Origin: an uncultured Bacteroidia bacterium
Lineage (GTDB): Bacteria; Bacteroidota; Bacteroidia; NS11-12g; UBA955
Reading direction: 5' to 3'
Length of the DNA stretch: 64,000 nucleotides
NCBI GenBank assembly: GCA_943788195.1
Contig: CALSPH010000001.1
Span: 619,673-683,672 of the forward strand
The position numbers and the translations under genes are program-made. Of this stretch, positions 54,801-64,000 are shown in pieces. Under the pieces are notes generated by a model that searched no databases, was not told where the DNA came from, and worked only from the letters and a program-made list of their open reading frames with translations. Numbering within the stretch: the stretch's first letter is position 1; each line of letters starts with the position of its first letter.

Positions 54801-55197
54801 AGATAAGCAGAATAAGGCTGACAAGGCTGTGATTAATATAAATTATAGCTATGATAATGGTAACCCTAAAGCAATAATGACTATTAAATACGGCTCATAC
54901 GATGGTGAGTGGAAAGTGTTTAATAAATCAGGAACAGTCGGAGAATCTCGTGTTTACAAATATGGCTACCGTAATGGTACAGATAGTGTTTATGATAAGC
55001 GCGGAAAGATTATGAAAATCATTCCAAACATTTATGGTGAAACCAATGGAGCGGTTAAGGTTTATTATGCCGGGAAACTAGTACGAAAATCGCAATACTT
55101 AAATGATGAAAAACAAGGTTGGGAGTTTCTTTACAAGAATGGAAAATTAATTAAGAAGGTGTATTATTACAACGGAGACCCAATAATAATTGAATAA
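51811..55197 (+). CDS. exported TPR + MORN_2 (YwqK-like) repeat protein
   Basis: 1128 aa from ATG 51811 (or 1131 from ATG 51802). Signal peptide (LRAALSLIILTFSLSAFGQ). Residues ~25-230 are TPR-like (EGNYAKAQNLLKTF, LDYLGKNYIMLGEDSLAYET), ~230-395 helical, and ~395-1128 an array of MORN_2 repeats with the core G(x)W(x)Y(Y)(x)NGK(L): GVWEYYYNNGKLESRGRYK, KDGKWEYFDREGK, KEGKWEFFSEFGV, VGEWFNFHPDGL, QGWEFLYKNGKL. About 25-30 units by eye. Such repeats are annotated as 'YwqK antitoxin', but no toxin is present and the protein is exported. Overlaps the DUF3857-like gene region (stop 5 nt before its ATG). Confidence 0.85.
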   Translation: MKKRALRAALSLIILTFSLSAFGQIDYVTPREKIIKSLEFNQEGNYAKAQNLLKTFSANDSFYELSGTLLYLTHYQLSEYNEALTVATQFANDLTIKNRESFFKKAGKAAFYGKEYKKGVSALLQGLNSFEDDVNLLDYLGKNYIMLGEDSLAYETCMKGLRINPFHAGVLENLGELNAIQSNYTQAGMAWYLSLFTTFHNSDDYYKQTKTFNLMQKFESIMSGTYERGLFPFNWDGKKESKEDYEDLKIPEPVSSGFNILNYYPEIDQVLQGDVALNARYKTLSKLKYKFAKQSQMMGEMLVKADKPRETQDDYYVYNNLLGNLIAEITKNKVYITHFQQSIILLFDSKYQVKMLKKYTKKALPVNRQITKIMSESMEDMKLPFNGKVQKVSRRFSPYSFNWYAIGDLIIESGTDELENRKGVWEYYYNNGKLESRGRYKLGKKDGAWKEFDKLGVLTEAYEYNNGELNQIREYEKNGVMLEERNIKDLALIDSLLIYYPDGALKKWYYLPKGSKNMGKTAAFHPNGVKQLQADIKNFDYQTGYVYHNDRGIGVFDVKFKNGEKNGPVLENYSDGKLYLNGFYKDNEKDGKWEYFDREGKTSAILNYSKGEQDGKQEYFYHKGKISEIENFNDGEKDGDQLIYQKNGKLESKRVYEDGVLKSIENFDFEGNSIYKKTVKSSTQISPKHPNGTIKSKGKLVDGKKEGKWEFFSEFGVLLSSYEYKDGKMDGKVTKYYKSGVKFSEFFAKDGDYNGKYIGFYANGKKSTEGFYKEGEKVGEWFNFHPDGLIKDKMYFIDGEFYGFQYSYDVKGKLNTSNYMKDEWSYYRVSYDSTERAFDTLHYVTPISSIYYSLNVLGDTTFVSGLKNNEVNGRGVFYPGTKQAYVQNYINGSRDKTWEVKNVLGQVTSIKTYDYGNILTNTFYNPVNGKVTYSAKYKDDDLDGTVSDYYPDGSIKLTSEYKKGSLDGPQVRYAPDGNVVLVLIYDEDDLISYGESKDKQNKADKAVININYSYDNGNPKAIMTIKYGSYDGEWKVFNKSGTVGESRVYKYGYRNGTDSVYDKRGKIMKIIPNIYGETNGAVKVYYAGKLVRKSQYLNDEKQGWEFLYKNGKLIKKVYYYNGDPIIIE

Positions 55198-55201
55198 AAG
55201 A

Positions 55202-57199
55202 ATGAGAAATATAATTTTTGCAGCCTGTTTAGCTGTGTTCACAACAGGAATATCAGCCCAATCATTTGATCATGAAAGTTGGAAGCTTTCTAAGAAAACC
55301 CAAATGGATTCTGTAGATCCAAGTGATGTGAAGGACTTTCCATACCATTATTTAAAGTATGAGGAAAGTGATCAAATATTTATCAATAAGAAGGAGAATA
55401 GCTATAATAAATTTCATGCTGTTCATGCGAAGATTCATATCAATTCACAGAAAGCGGTTGATGAATTTAAGAGTTTATACCAATCTGGGTCTAAAGAGTT
55501 TTTTCAATACCGCATTGTTAAAGCCAATGGAGATGTTTTGGACAAGAATGATGAAGAGGAAGATGAGGATGAAACGGCAACATTTGATTACAGTAATTTT
55601 AACATCAACAGCCTTGCCTTACTGAGTTTTCTTGGAGGAGATGCAAGTATATCTGGATTAGATACCAATTGTCAGCTAGAATATATCTATGTAACCAAAA
55701 AGAAATATTTGAGAAATGATGGAGACTTCTATGGGGTGAATTTTATTCAATCGAAAGTTCCTATTTACAATTATGAATACAACTTAATAACTTCGGATAA
55801 TTTAGTTTTCAAAATTTCCGGGTTCAATGGATGCCCTGAAGCAATTGAGGATGAGAGTGATGACAAGAATTACCTGACTATTGGAATGGATAAAGTAAAT
55901 CCTTTTTATAAATCTCCAATAACAGCTACGGGCGCAAATAAAACGGGTTTCCTGTTCACCCTTTACAAAAATGAATTTGAAAGTAAGACTAAAATAAGGT
56001 ACAAATACAGCAATTATTCTAGAAGTATTTTTGAGATTTATATGAAGCCAGATCCGGATAAAGATAAATTAATTAAGAGCTATTTAAAGGACAAAACAGA
56101 ATTGGCAAACAAAAGTGGTTTGGAGCGCATTCAGCTTTTTGAGTTATTGGCCAAGGAAGAATTGGAGTATAGTTATCTTCAAACACCTCTTTCAAAAGTG
56201 GTAAAAGAAAGGCGTGCTAATACAACAGGTAAATTGCATTTGTTTTGTGCGACTCTAAATTACTGGGGGGAAAAATTTGAAATTGTAAGTGTTACAAGTC
56301 GAAGGTACATCCCATTTGATGAAACCTATGATAATTATGCCTTTTTAGATGAGGTATTGATTTATTTACCTAATTATAATGCTTACATGTCACCAACCAA
56401 TAGCTATAACTTTCTGGAGTTGATTCCTTCTGTTTACCGTGAAAGAAAAGCGGTGTTTACAAAGAAAATGGGGGTGAATGATTTTGTATCTGGAACGCAT
56501 TATATAGAAACGATACCTCCCTTGGATCCTAAGATTAACTTTTTTGATCGGGCGATAGATATTAATCTCTCAGGCGATAAAGCCAAAGCTTCTATTGTTT
56601 CTAAAACAGGCGGAATGCAAGGTTTAGTTTATTGGAACACGCTTAAGGATATTAATTATGAAAGTGAAGAAGATTTTTTCACTGGACTTAGCAAAGTAAA
56701 ATATGCGGATGCTATTCTTGTGAATAGTAGTATTGATGCTGCTGAAAAAAATAAAACACCCTTAAACAATCCAGTTGAGTTTAGTTATAGCTTTGTATCT
56801 GATCAGTTAATTACGAAATCAGGCAACACGATGCAGGTAAATGTTGGTGGGTTTATCAATGAGGCCAAAGGGTTGCAAGAAAGTCCAAAAGCGGAATATC
56901 CGCCAGATATATATTCTGGTTATTACAAAACCCGAATCATTTCAATTCAAATACCTACAGGTTATAAATTGGCCAATATGGCGGATTTAAATTCAAATAA
57001 AACGTATGGCTCAGGAGATAATAAGGAAGCGATGGTTTATAAAATGGCCTCAAAAGTGGAGGGGAATAAGCTGATTATTCAAGTTACCGAAAAAATGGCC
57101 ATGGGGCATTTTGAGGCTAAGGATATGGACAACTTCTTAGCAGTTTATAATTCAGGATGGAACTTGAGAGATTTGGCGGTAGAATTCGTTAAAAAGTAA
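55202..57199 (+). CDS. DUF3857-like exported protein with degenerate transglutaminase core
   Basis: 665 aa from the ATG at 55202 (signal RNIIFAACLAVFTTGISAQ). The N-terminal half follows the DUF3857 layout (HAKIHINSQKAVDEFKSLYQ, YRIVKANGDVLD) with an unusual acidic insertion DEEEDEDE near residue 120. The middle corresponds to the transglutaminase-like part: TTGKLHLFCATLNYWGEKFE, SVTSRRYIP, but lacks the GxCxxxA catalytic context, so it is probably inactive. The last part is beta-rich. Pairs with the MORN_2 protein 4 bp upstream, so the two likely act together in the periplasm. Confidence 0.72.
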   Translation: MRNIIFAACLAVFTTGISAQSFDHESWKLSKKTQMDSVDPSDVKDFPYHYLKYEESDQIFINKKENSYNKFHAVHAKIHINSQKAVDEFKSLYQSGSKEFFQYRIVKANGDVLDKNDEEEDEDETATFDYSNFNINSLALLSFLGGDASISGLDTNCQLEYIYVTKKKYLRNDGDFYGVNFIQSKVPIYNYEYNLITSDNLVFKISGFNGCPEAIEDESDDKNYLTIGMDKVNPFYKSPITATGANKTGFLFTLYKNEFESKTKIRYKYSNYSRSIFEIYMKPDPDKDKLIKSYLKDKTELANKSGLERIQLFELLAKEELEYSYLQTPLSKVVKERRANTTGKLHLFCATLNYWGEKFEIVSVTSRRYIPFDETYDNYAFLDEVLIYLPNYNAYMSPTNSYNFLELIPSVYRERKAVFTKKMGVNDFVSGTHYIETIPPLDPKINFFDRAIDINLSGDKAKASIVSKTGGMQGLVYWNTLKDINYESEEDFFTGLSKVKYADAILVNSSIDAAEKNKTPLNNPVEFSYSFVSDQLITKSGNTMQVNVGGFINEAKGLQESPKAEYPPDIYSGYYKTRIISIQIPTGYKLANMADLNSNKTYGSGDNKEAMVYKMASKVEGNKLIIQVTEKMAMGHFEAKDMDNFLAVYNSGWNLRDLAVEFVKK

Positions 57200-57296
57200 C
57201 CTTCCATCAATTAATGGAGGAACGAATTAATGAATAGCTCATGAAATTGTACGGCCTCTTTTTAGTCATTATTGAATTGGTTCCAGTTCATGCCAT

Positions 57297-58034
57297 TTAG
57301 AAAACCTTTATTTGAAACACTTTAAAAAGATATTTGGCCCATATAAGGATAGTCCAAGCGGTCCTTCCATTCTCTTTCAGCGAATGCTTCACTTCTTTAT
57401 TCATCAACTGTTTTTTATTCAAACTTCCAGAGCTTGCTCCACCGTGTTGCATATTAACCGCAATTAATTTAGCGGTTTTCCATTTTAGATTTGGATTCGA
57501 AAAAACACGTAGCATTAAGTCAAAGTCGCCTGCTATTTTATAGGATTCATTAAAACCATTGAGTTCCTTTAAAATGAAAGTTTTGCAAAAGAAGCCGGGA
57601 TGTGGAGGTTGATGTCCAAATAAAAACATCCAAGGCTTAAACCTAGAAGCACAGTAATTTCGGTAAAGGGATTTTCCTTTGAAGATCTGTATGCTAGCAC
57701 AAAGTAAATCTAGATTAGCACTCGATTTGACTAGTTCGGTAATTACATGATTAGAATTAAACTTGTCATCCGCATTTAGGAACAAACAATATTCTCCTTG
57801 TACTTGATTGAGCCCTTTATTCATAGCATGATAAATACCATGATCAGGTTCGCTAATGAAATACTTGGGAAGATAGGATTGAATGATTTCCTGTGATCCA
57901 TCGGTACTGGCTCCATCAATAATTATATGCTCGCAAGCTTCATATAATTGTTCTTTTACTGATGAAAGACAAGCATCAATGGTTGAAGCATTGTTATATG
58001 AAACGGTTATTATGGATACAAGTGGTCCTTGCAT
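57297..58034 (-). CDS. glycosyltransferase family 2 protein (WcaA/WcaE-like)
   Basis: 245 aa. Classic GT2: LVSIITVSYNNASTIDACLS, HIIIDGASTDGSQEIIQSYL, YFISEPDHGIYHAMNKGLNQ and YCLFLNADDKF with the nucleotide-binding ADD. Metal- and UDP-sugar-dependent transferase. The EPDHGIYHAMNKG motif matches the colanic-acid-type group. Located 3 bp downstream of metH in the same direction, away from other polysaccharide genes. The 97 bp between it and the DUF3857-like gene have only a weak hairpin near 57203-57220. Confidence 0.9.
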   Translation of the reverse strand: MQGPLVSIITVSYNNASTIDACLSSVKEQLYEACEHIIIDGASTDGSQEIIQSYLPKYFISEPDHGIYHAMNKGLNQVQGEYCLFLNADDKFNSNHVITELVKSSANLDLLCASIQIFKGKSLYRNYCASRFKPWMFLFGHQPPHPGFFCKTFILKELNGFNESYKIAGDFDLMLRVFSNPNLKWKTAKLIAVNMQHGGASSGSLNKKQLMNKEVKHSLKENGRTAWTILIWAKYLFKVFQIKVF

Positions 58035-58037
58035 AAA

Positions 58038-60686
58038 TTAATCGTTCAAGATAGGAGAAAGCCATTGCTTGGCTAATTTTAAATCGATATTTTTTCGTTT
58101 TACATATTCGGACAGTTGATCGTTTCCGATTTTGCCTAATCCAAAATATTTACTTTCGGGATGGGCCAAGTAATAACCAGAGACAGCTGCCGCTGGATAC
58201 ATAGCCATACTTTCTGTTAGACTTATGCCAATTTTATTGGTTACGTCTAAAATGGAGAATATAGTTTCCTTTTCTAAATGGTCAGGACATGCTGGGTAAC
58301 CTGGAGCGGGTCGAATTCCTTGATATTTTTCGCTTATGAGTTCAGAATTGCTGAGTGATTCATTCTTAGCATATCCCCAATATTCTGTTCGTACCAATTG
58401 GTGCAGTTTTTCAGCAAATGACTCTGCTAATCGATCTGCCAGCGCTTTGAGCATTATGGAATTATAATCATCATGATCTGCTTCAAACTCAGCAACCTTT
58501 TTTTCAATCCCTAAACCAGCAGTAACTGCAAAGCATCCGACATAATCTTTTTTGCCAGAGCTTTCTGGGGCTACAAAATCGGCAATGGATAAGTTGGATA
58601 TATTCTTCCCCATCTTTCTTTGTTGTCTCAGGCAAATAAATGTTTGGTCTTTGCCTTGATCATCCGTCAATTTAATATCACCAGCCGCATTCGTATTCGC
58701 CTCGAAAATTCCAAAAACACCGGAGGCAGTTAACCACTGCTCATCAATGATTTTATCTAACATTTTTTTAGCATCATCCAGCAGTTGCTTAGCATGTTCG
58801 CCTACTACATTGTCTTCCAAAATGTCAGGATATTTACCACTTAATTCCCAAGTTTGAAAGAAGGGAGTCCAATCAATGGTTTCAACTAATGATTCCAAAG
58901 GATAGTCTTCGATGGTTTTAACACCTAAAAAAGAGGGTTGTTGTATATAATCATAGGAGAAGGTAGGCTTATTTGCTTGAGCCTCTTCAAAGGGAAGTAG
59001 GTTTTTCTCTGCTTGACGGGCCTTGTGTTTTTCTGCTAGATCTAAATATTCGTTATTGTATTTGGTCTTGAAATCTTGATTTTCTTTTTGCAGGAGCCCA
59101 CTTGCTACTGCAACAGATTTACTAGCATCAAGCACGTGAATAACAGGACCACTATATTGAGGATGAACTTTTACTGCAGTGTGTATTCTACTTGTTGTAG
59201 CGCCTCCAATTAATAAGGGAACTACAAAATTTCTGCGTTCCATTTCTGCTGCAACATTTACCATTTCATCTAAACTTGGTGTAATCAATCCACTTAATCC
59301 GATGATATCAGCTTTGCACGCAATCGCTTCGTCTAATATTTTTTGGGCAGGAACCATTACACCCAAATCAACAATGTTGTAATTATTACATGCCAGCACC
59401 ACACCCACAATATTTTTGCCGATATCATGTACATCTCCTTTTACGGTGGCCAGAAGAACTGTTTTTTGCCGAGAGCTGGTATCCTTATTTCTTGCCTTTT
59501 CTTCAATCAGATATGGCTCTAAATAAGCAACTGCTTTCTTCATTACGCGTGCACTTTTAACCACTTGAGGTAAAAACATTTTACCGCTTCCAAAAAGATC
59601 ACCTACTACATTCATCCCATCCATTAAAGGCCCCTCAATTACTGCTATGGGAGACTCAATTTCTTGAAAAGCTTCTTCAGCATCAACTTCAATGAATTCA
59701 TTGATACCATTCACCAAACTGTGTGTAATTCTTTCTCGAATTGGCAAATTGCGCCATTCCTGCTTGTCTTTAACAACTTTTTTGGTTTGTTCAACCGTTT
59801 CTGCATAAATGAGTAGACTATCTGTAGCGTGATTGTTCCGATTCAACAAAACATCTTCTACGAGCGTCAATAGCTCCTTTGGGATTTGATCATATACCGT
59901 AATCATACCAGCATTCACAATCCCCATATCCAGTCCTGCTTTAATAGCATGATACAAGAAAGCGCTGTGCATGGCTTCGCGTACCGTATTATTGCCTCGG
60001 AATGAAAAGGAAATGTTGCTTACCCCACCACTTACCCGAGTTCCTTTTAGGTTCTGTTTAATCCATTTGGTCGCCTCAATAAAGTCCACTGCATAATTAT
60101 TATGCTCTTCTATACCCGTTGCTACTGTAAGGATATTGGGATCAAAAATAATATCTTCAGGATTAAAATTGATACCGATTAGTAGATCATAGCATCGTTG
60201 ACAAATTTCAATTCTGCGCTCAAAATTATCAGCTTGCCCTTGCTCATCAAAAGCCATAATAACCACAGCAGCACCATAGCGCCTTACTAACTTAGCTTGA
60301 TTGAGAAATTCACTTTCACCATTCTTAAGGCTTATTGAATTTACAATTCCTTTTCCCTGTAAACATTGTAATCCAGCTTCAATAATTTCCCATTTACTGC
60401 TGTCTACCATGACTGGAACACGACAGATATCGGGTTCTGCAGCTAGTAAACAAAGGAATTTTACCATAGCAGCTTTCCCATCCAACATGCCTTCATCCAT
60501 GTTTACATCGATGATTTGTGCGCCATTTTCAACTTGCTGACGTGCTACTTCAACTGCTTTGTCGTATTCATTGTTTAATATGAGACGCGCAAATGCCTTG
60601 CTTCCTGTAATATTTGTTCGCTCTCCAATATTTATAAAATTTGTATTGGGGCTAAGTATGAGAGGTTCTAGTCCACTTAATTGCAT
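58038..60686 (-). CDS. metH: methionine synthase, cobalamin-dependent, without the homocysteine-binding domain
   Basis: 882 aa. Pterin-binding domain (~10-275: [33 protein letters not shown]), then the cap and B12-binding domain with cobalt-ligand His420 in [12 protein letters not shown], and [29 protein letters not shown]; the activation domain fills ~560-882 ([40 protein letters not shown]). The N-terminal homocysteine/zinc domain of full-length MetH (about 1200 aa) is absent, so it must be supplied by a separate protein, as in many Bacteroidota. A TACCTTTG box lies 26 nt upstream. Confidence 0.94.
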   Translation of the reverse strand: MQLSGLEPLILSPNTNFINIGERTNITGSKAFARLILNNEYDKAVEVARQQVENGAQIIDVNMDEGMLDGKAAMVKFLCLLAAEPDICRVPVMVDSSKWEIIEAGLQCLQGKGIVNSISLKNGESEFLNQAKLVRRYGAAVVIMAFDEQGQADNFERRIEICQRCYDLLIGINFNPEDIIFDPNILTVATGIEEHNNYAVDFIEATKWIKQNLKGTRVSGGVSNISFSFRGNNTVREAMHSAFLYHAIKAGLDMGIVNAGMITVYDQIPKELLTLVEDVLLNRNNHATDSLLIYAETVEQTKKVVKDKQEWRNLPIRERITHSLVNGINEFIEVDAEEAFQEIESPIAVIEGPLMDGMNVVGDLFGSGKMFLPQVVKSARVMKKAVAYLEPYLIEEKARNKDTSSRQKTVLLATVKGDVHDIGKNIVGVVLACNNYNIVDLGVMVPAQKILDEAIACKADIIGLSGLITPSLDEMVNVAAEMERRNFVVPLLIGGATTSRIHTAVKVHPQYSGPVIHVLDASKSVAVASGLLQKENQDFKTKYNNEYLDLAEKHKARQAEKNLLPFEEAQANKPTFSYDYIQQPSFLGVKTIEDYPLESLVETIDWTPFFQTWELSGKYPDILEDNVVGEHAKQLLDDAKKMLDKIIDEQWLTASGVFGIFEANTNAAGDIKLTDDQGKDQTFICLRQQRKMGKNISNLSIADFVAPESSGKKDYVGCFAVTAGLGIEKKVAEFEADHDDYNSIMLKALADRLAESFAEKLHQLVRTEYWGYAKNESLSNSELISEKYQGIRPAPGYPACPDHLEKETIFSILDVTNKIGISLTESMAMYPAAAVSGYYLAHPESKYFGLGKIGNDQLSEYVKRKNIDLKLAKQWLSPILND

Positions 60687-60712
60687 GCTCTATTATTACT
60701 GGCTTTTGGTTG

Positions 60713-60720
60713 CAAAGGTA
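60713..60720 (-). promoter_or_regulatory. -7 box of metH
   Basis: TACCTTTG on the minus strand, perfect TAnnTTTG, 26 nt before the ATG at 60686, between the T9SS gene stop and metH. No cobalamin riboswitch fits into the 50-bp gap. Confidence 0.5.
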
Positions 60721-60736
60721 GCAAATTGATTGACGA

Positions 60737-63700
60737 TTATTTGCGGATTAAAATTTGCAAATGTGCTTCACCCATGAGGCCTGAAACATGCAGAAAATAA
60801 ACGCCTGGTTTTAAATGGGTTAAATCTAATACTGTATCGTTTTTGTTGGTTTGATTGTACCCGGTTTCAGGATGTTTTTGATTCACTTGCTTTCCAGTTG
60901 GGTCCATTAAATTTAACGAATGGATTGGATACTTAGATTTGATATGCAAGAGAGCGTTCGTTGGGTTTGGATAAACAGACAACCCCATTTGTGACAATTT
61001 TTGAACGGATGTGGGGCGTTTTGTTTTAATGACCGTAATAATAGCAGTGTCTTCAGCAATGCAAGAAGTAGCTGGGTTGGTGGCAGTCATGATAAAATTA
61101 TTAATCCCTTCTGGTGTAGCAAATTCACGTATTAATCGTGTTGGACTAATATTTCCATTTTCCCATTTAAGATTTAGACCAGTTCCTTGACTAACTTCTA
61201 AAAGGATAGTCTCACCCAAGTATAGAGAGTCTTTGTTGATATTCAATTGTAAGCCTGGGCGTTTGTTTACAATCATTTCTAAGGAGTCTCGGTTTGGGCA
61301 TTTCTCGCTTTCGTTTACATATCGCCAGAAGTAAATCCCACCTAAACGGTCCGGGCTATTGATATCAATTTGTGTGCTATCCATCATTCTAGATAGTGCA
61401 GCATTAAATGCGAGACCAGTAGAATCATTATTGAAATATTTTAGTTCCCAGCGTCCTTTTTTCAAACTTACATAGGAGTCCAATTGAACAATCGGGTCGT
61501 TATAGCATAATTTTGGAAAAGCAGTAAATTCAATGTTTGGTGTAGGCGATATAGTTATATAAGAATATGCGCAAGATTGACAATGCGTTGCACTATCTGC
61601 GTAGCAAAACTTCAATTTATACATTCCTAATCTAGTTTGATTGGTTGGATTCGATGGATGACTCCCTTTCATAAATGGATAGAAATGATAATCGGTTTTT
61701 ATAGGATGCGGGTCTTCATCAACTAATATTTGACTCAGATCAAATGAGTTTAATCCAGCAGGTGCAGAATCAATTAACCAGCTATGTGTGCCGACTTCAG
61801 GGTTAGATGGGCTTGTAATAAGAAGTTCATTTGGTCTAAACGATCCGGTCGCTTGGCAAAGGTTTAAATTATTCAGATCAATAACCGGATTTGCATAAAT
61901 TCTTACCCAGAACGGTGCGCTGTCAATACAACCGTTGTTTAGGTCTTGTGCATAAACACGGACTGTATCCACATTGGGGTCTGGGATATAACCATTATTT
62001 AGACTGGCATTATAAAAACGTTCTGTTTGATACCAATACGGAGCTCCTAAACCTTGTTTTACCATCACGCTTCTCCGTTTGTCCACTGTATTAAACCAAA
62101 TTGCCGAAGAGTCCTTTGTGATCTGATTTAAGTCAATACCGGTTGGATAATTTTCATATAAATCGAATCTGCCTTCATCAAAACAACGAGGTTCGGGGTT
62201 CTTTATAGAATTAAGGTTGGGCAGCTCTTTAGCGGTTATGGAAATGGTTTCATAATACGTTTGATTGGTTGCATCCTTTGCATTTAGGACATAGGCAATG
62301 TCTGCATTAATTTCTACAGATAAAAAAGAGTCACTGGAGATTTGATTTGCACTTCCACTCACATACCACTGATAAATTATAGGTCTTTTGGCGGTGAATA
62401 ATTTAGGCCGGATGATCAGATTGTTTTGTTTACAAACTTTAGTGGGTACACCATCAAAATTGAACCTAAAATATGGATCAATTACAATTGAATCAATTAT
62501 ATTAATATCACAATTGGTGGTGTTCTCGACAAGCAATCGGACATAATATTTTCCCGGTTCCAAACGGATAATAGAATCAACTTCTTTCGTACGAGTTATT
62601 GGTGTTGTAAAGTTACTTAAAGTGTCAATTGACCAAGTAATGCGATTCGCCAACCTAGGCGAGCCTCCTGAAATAGAAGCATCTAAAAACAGTGTCCCAT
62701 TTTTTCGATCTATGATTCGATAATCTGATTTTAAACTATCCACGGCATACAATACAATAGATTTTGAAGTGCTTGTATTGCTGCTGCAATTGCTTTCTGT
62801 AACCAACAAATGGACATATTCATCGTTTTTTAAAATATCTGATTTTGCTGGAGTCCATATTAAAGTGGCTTTTTGGTTTTTGGCATTTACATCGTTAATA
62901 AATAAGCTCGCATTTGCTACAGAATGCTCCCATGAGATATATGTGCTGTCGCTAAAACCACCTGTTGGTGCTTTGTCTTTGCTTTCAAATAAAATGTTTA
63001 CACTATCGCCTACACAGCCATAATAGGCTTCTTTGGTTTCTAATGAAGGTATAATATTGTTATTTAGTTGAGATATAAAGATGAGTTGATCTCTTCTTGT
63101 CGTACCAATTAATCGCCAAATTCCTCCGGTATCTTTTCGATACTCATCGGTTCGGTTTACAAATGTAGAAACCTCCGTGCACTTTTTTGGTGTTAAACGG
63201 ATGGTATTGGTGATACTGTCAAAATCGAAACCAGTGTAAAATCCAGAGATAAATGCGGGCACACAAGCTACACTTAGATCTGCGCAAACAGGAGTGATAG
63301 GGATAGTAGGGCTGAGAGGTGTGTTAAATAATATTGAATTTGTCCTGCTTGAGCCAAGGGGTGAATCCAAGCTAAATACCAGTGAGTCTCCATCTGCATC
63401 AATTGCAAAGGGACTGTACTCAAAAGTGGTATTGCAATATGCATTAAGGGCAATTTTATTATTGTAATTAACAGAAATGTTACTCTTTCCATAGCATCTG
63501 TTCAGATATGCATAATTTGTTGCTGAACCAGTGATTCCTGTTGTTACTGCTCCACTCCTACAACAGTCACTGTAAACAAAATAGATGTCGCAGCAATTGC
63601 TGTCCAAAACAACCTTATAGGGTGCGCTGTCAAAATCAATCGTAGCTGAATAAATTTGCTCTTCGACACCAATATTACCTACTCCATTCTGAATATTGCA

Positions 63701-63982
63701 ACTATTGCCTGATGAACATTCAAACGTTCCGTTAATAATGGTGTCTCGTGTTACATAAAAATTAATGGCATTGAAACAGTTATTATCCCCTTCTACTTTC
63801 ATCAGCAGACTATCGTTATAACCAATACCGCGACAATCTCGATAAACGTGAAGTGAAACTTGGTACGCATTGCCATTAACATGTTTATAAGAAATATAAT
63901 TGGCTAAATTGCTAATTGAATAGCCTGATGAACAAAAAAGTAGGAATATAAAAGTTGTTAGTAAAGGTATTCTGGTTTTCAT
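60737..63982 (-). CDS. large secreted protein with T9SS type A sorting domain
   Basis: 1081 aa, with signal peptide (LTTFIFLLFCSSGYS). The N-terminal ~350 residues are Cys-rich and start ANYISYKHVNGNAYQVSLHV, YRDCRGIGYNDS, a domain common at the start of Bacteroidota adhesin-like proteins. This is followed by several Ig/PKD-like domains (SKSIVLYAVDSL, GKYYVRLLVENTT) and a T9SS type A sorting domain from ~1000 (MGLSVYPNPTNALLHIKS, LTHLKPGVYFLHVSG, HLQILIRK). Surface-exposed, function unknown. Cysteine pairs (NCCDIYFVYSDCCRSG) probably form disulfides. Only 18 bp of upstream sequence are in the window. Confidence 0.88.
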   Translation of the reverse strand: MKTRIPLLTTFIFLLFCSSGYSISNLANYISYKHVNGNAYQVSLHVYRDCRGIGYNDSLLMKVEGDNNCFNAINFYVTRDTIINGTFECSSGNSCNIQNGVGNIGVEEQIYSATIDFDSAPYKVVLDSNCCDIYFVYSDCCRSGAVTTGITGSATNYAYLNRCYGKSNISVNYNNKIALNAYCNTTFEYSPFAIDADGDSLVFSLDSPLGSSRTNSILFNTPLSPTIPITPVCADLSVACVPAFISGFYTGFDFDSITNTIRLTPKKCTEVSTFVNRTDEYRKDTGGIWRLIGTTRRDQLIFISQLNNNIIPSLETKEAYYGCVGDSVNILFESKDKAPTGGFSDSTYISWEHSVANASLFINDVNAKNQKATLIWTPAKSDILKNDEYVHLLVTESNCSSNTSTSKSIVLYAVDSLKSDYRIIDRKNGTLFLDASISGGSPRLANRITWSIDTLSNFTTPITRTKEVDSIIRLEPGKYYVRLLVENTTNCDINIIDSIVIDPYFRFNFDGVPTKVCKQNNLIIRPKLFTAKRPIIYQWYVSGSANQISSDSFLSVEINADIAYVLNAKDATNQTYYETISITAKELPNLNSIKNPEPRCFDEGRFDLYENYPTGIDLNQITKDSSAIWFNTVDKRRSVMVKQGLGAPYWYQTERFYNASLNNGYIPDPNVDTVRVYAQDLNNGCIDSAPFWVRIYANPVIDLNNLNLCQATGSFRPNELLITSPSNPEVGTHSWLIDSAPAGLNSFDLSQILVDEDPHPIKTDYHFYPFMKGSHPSNPTNQTRLGMYKLKFCYADSATHCQSCAYSYITISPTPNIEFTAFPKLCYNDPIVQLDSYVSLKKGRWELKYFNNDSTGLAFNAALSRMMDSTQIDINSPDRLGGIYFWRYVNESEKCPNRDSLEMIVNKRPGLQLNINKDSLYLGETILLEVSQGTGLNLKWENGNISPTRLIREFATPEGINNFIMTATNPATSCIAEDTAIITVIKTKRPTSVQKLSQMGLSVYPNPTNALLHIKSKYPIHSLNLMDPTGKQVNQKHPETGYNQTNKNDTVLDLTHLKPGVYFLHVSGLMGEAHLQILIRK

Positions 63983-64000
63983 TAAAACTGTGACTATCTA

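Noticed and set aside
51811-55197. Toxin-antitoxin system (YwqK antitoxin)
   Set aside because: The name comes only from MORN_2 repeats. The protein is exported, over 1100 aa, and no toxin gene is adjacent.
57203-57220. Hairpin TCCAT/ATGGA after the DUF3857-like gene as a terminator
   Set aside because: Five paired bases with mismatches beside them and no U run; not convincing.
60687-60736. Cobalamin riboswitch ahead of metH
   Set aside because: The intergenic space is 50 bp, too short, and no B12-box-like sequence is seen.

Overview
The window comes from a Bacteroidota chromosome, most likely a free-living, menaquinone-using aerobe of the flavobacterial/sphingobacterial kind. Evidence: three secreted proteins carry type IX secretion (T9SS) sorting tails; there are outer-membrane families typical of the phylum (DUF5916, DUF5686, DUF3570, DUF4175); a Lacal_2735-type small protein is present; and the Bacteroidota -7 promoter element TAnnTTTG sits in front of at least twenty genes. 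DNA is moderately AT-rich and genes are tightly packed on both strands. I see no rRNA, tRNA, CRISPR array, insertion sequence or phage, and no gene-free stretch over 300 bp.

Layout. 0-4 kb: a DUF5916 outer-membrane protein cut by the window edge, then a tatA-gatA-LysM transglycosylase-like operon on the minus strand, divergent from frr. 4.5-13.1 kb (+): a CDGSH Fe-S protein behind a perfect palindrome, a sodium:solute symporter, a LOG-like protein, an L,D-transpeptidase, small proteins, the thioredoxin-like/ApbE/DUF4266/DUF3570 operon, a secreted M28 peptidase and an AhpD-like protein, closed by a strong terminator. 13.2-17.5 kb (-): a Cys-rich secreted protein, psd, glutamate dehydrogenase, cdsA and a CPBP protease. 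17.5-25.3 kb: dus, a cyclophilin lipoprotein, a giant PKD adhesin-like T9SS protein and a WcaF-type acetyltransferase. 25.4-29.5 kb: rpmH-rnpA-yidD, queA, rdgB, ilvE. 29.5-39.2 kb: DUF5686 and lamin-tail outer-envelope proteins, menB, DUF4230, two paralogous lipoproteins, rlmD. 39.2-43.3 kb: a thioredoxin lipoprotein and a DUF4175 protein, both shredded by frameshifts in one short stretch. 43.3-51.8 kb: a surface-polysaccharide block with the acetamidino-sugar trio (HisH2, HisF2, WbpG), a TylF-type methyltransferase, glycosyltransferases and a rhodanese-thioredoxin lipoprotein. 51.8-64 kb: a TPR/MORN_2 repeat protein paired with a DUF3857-like protein, a glycosyltransferase, the C-terminal-type MetH and a large T9SS cargo protein.

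Most of the window is housekeeping plus cell-envelope functions. The least understood parts are: (i) the ApbE/DUF4266/DUF3570 operon, whose thioredoxin-like member has lost its CxxC; (ii) a transglycosylase-like protein with Asn in place of the catalytic Glu; (iii) many TAnnTTTG boxes lying only 4-8 nt before the start codon, some with GTG, CTG or ATT as the apparent start, suggesting leaderless transcripts; (iv) a 12+2+12 palindrome ending at the CDGSH start codon; and (v) the frameshift cluster at 39.2-41.0 kb, which looks more like local sequence error than gene decay. All assignments come from reading the sequence; no database search was run.
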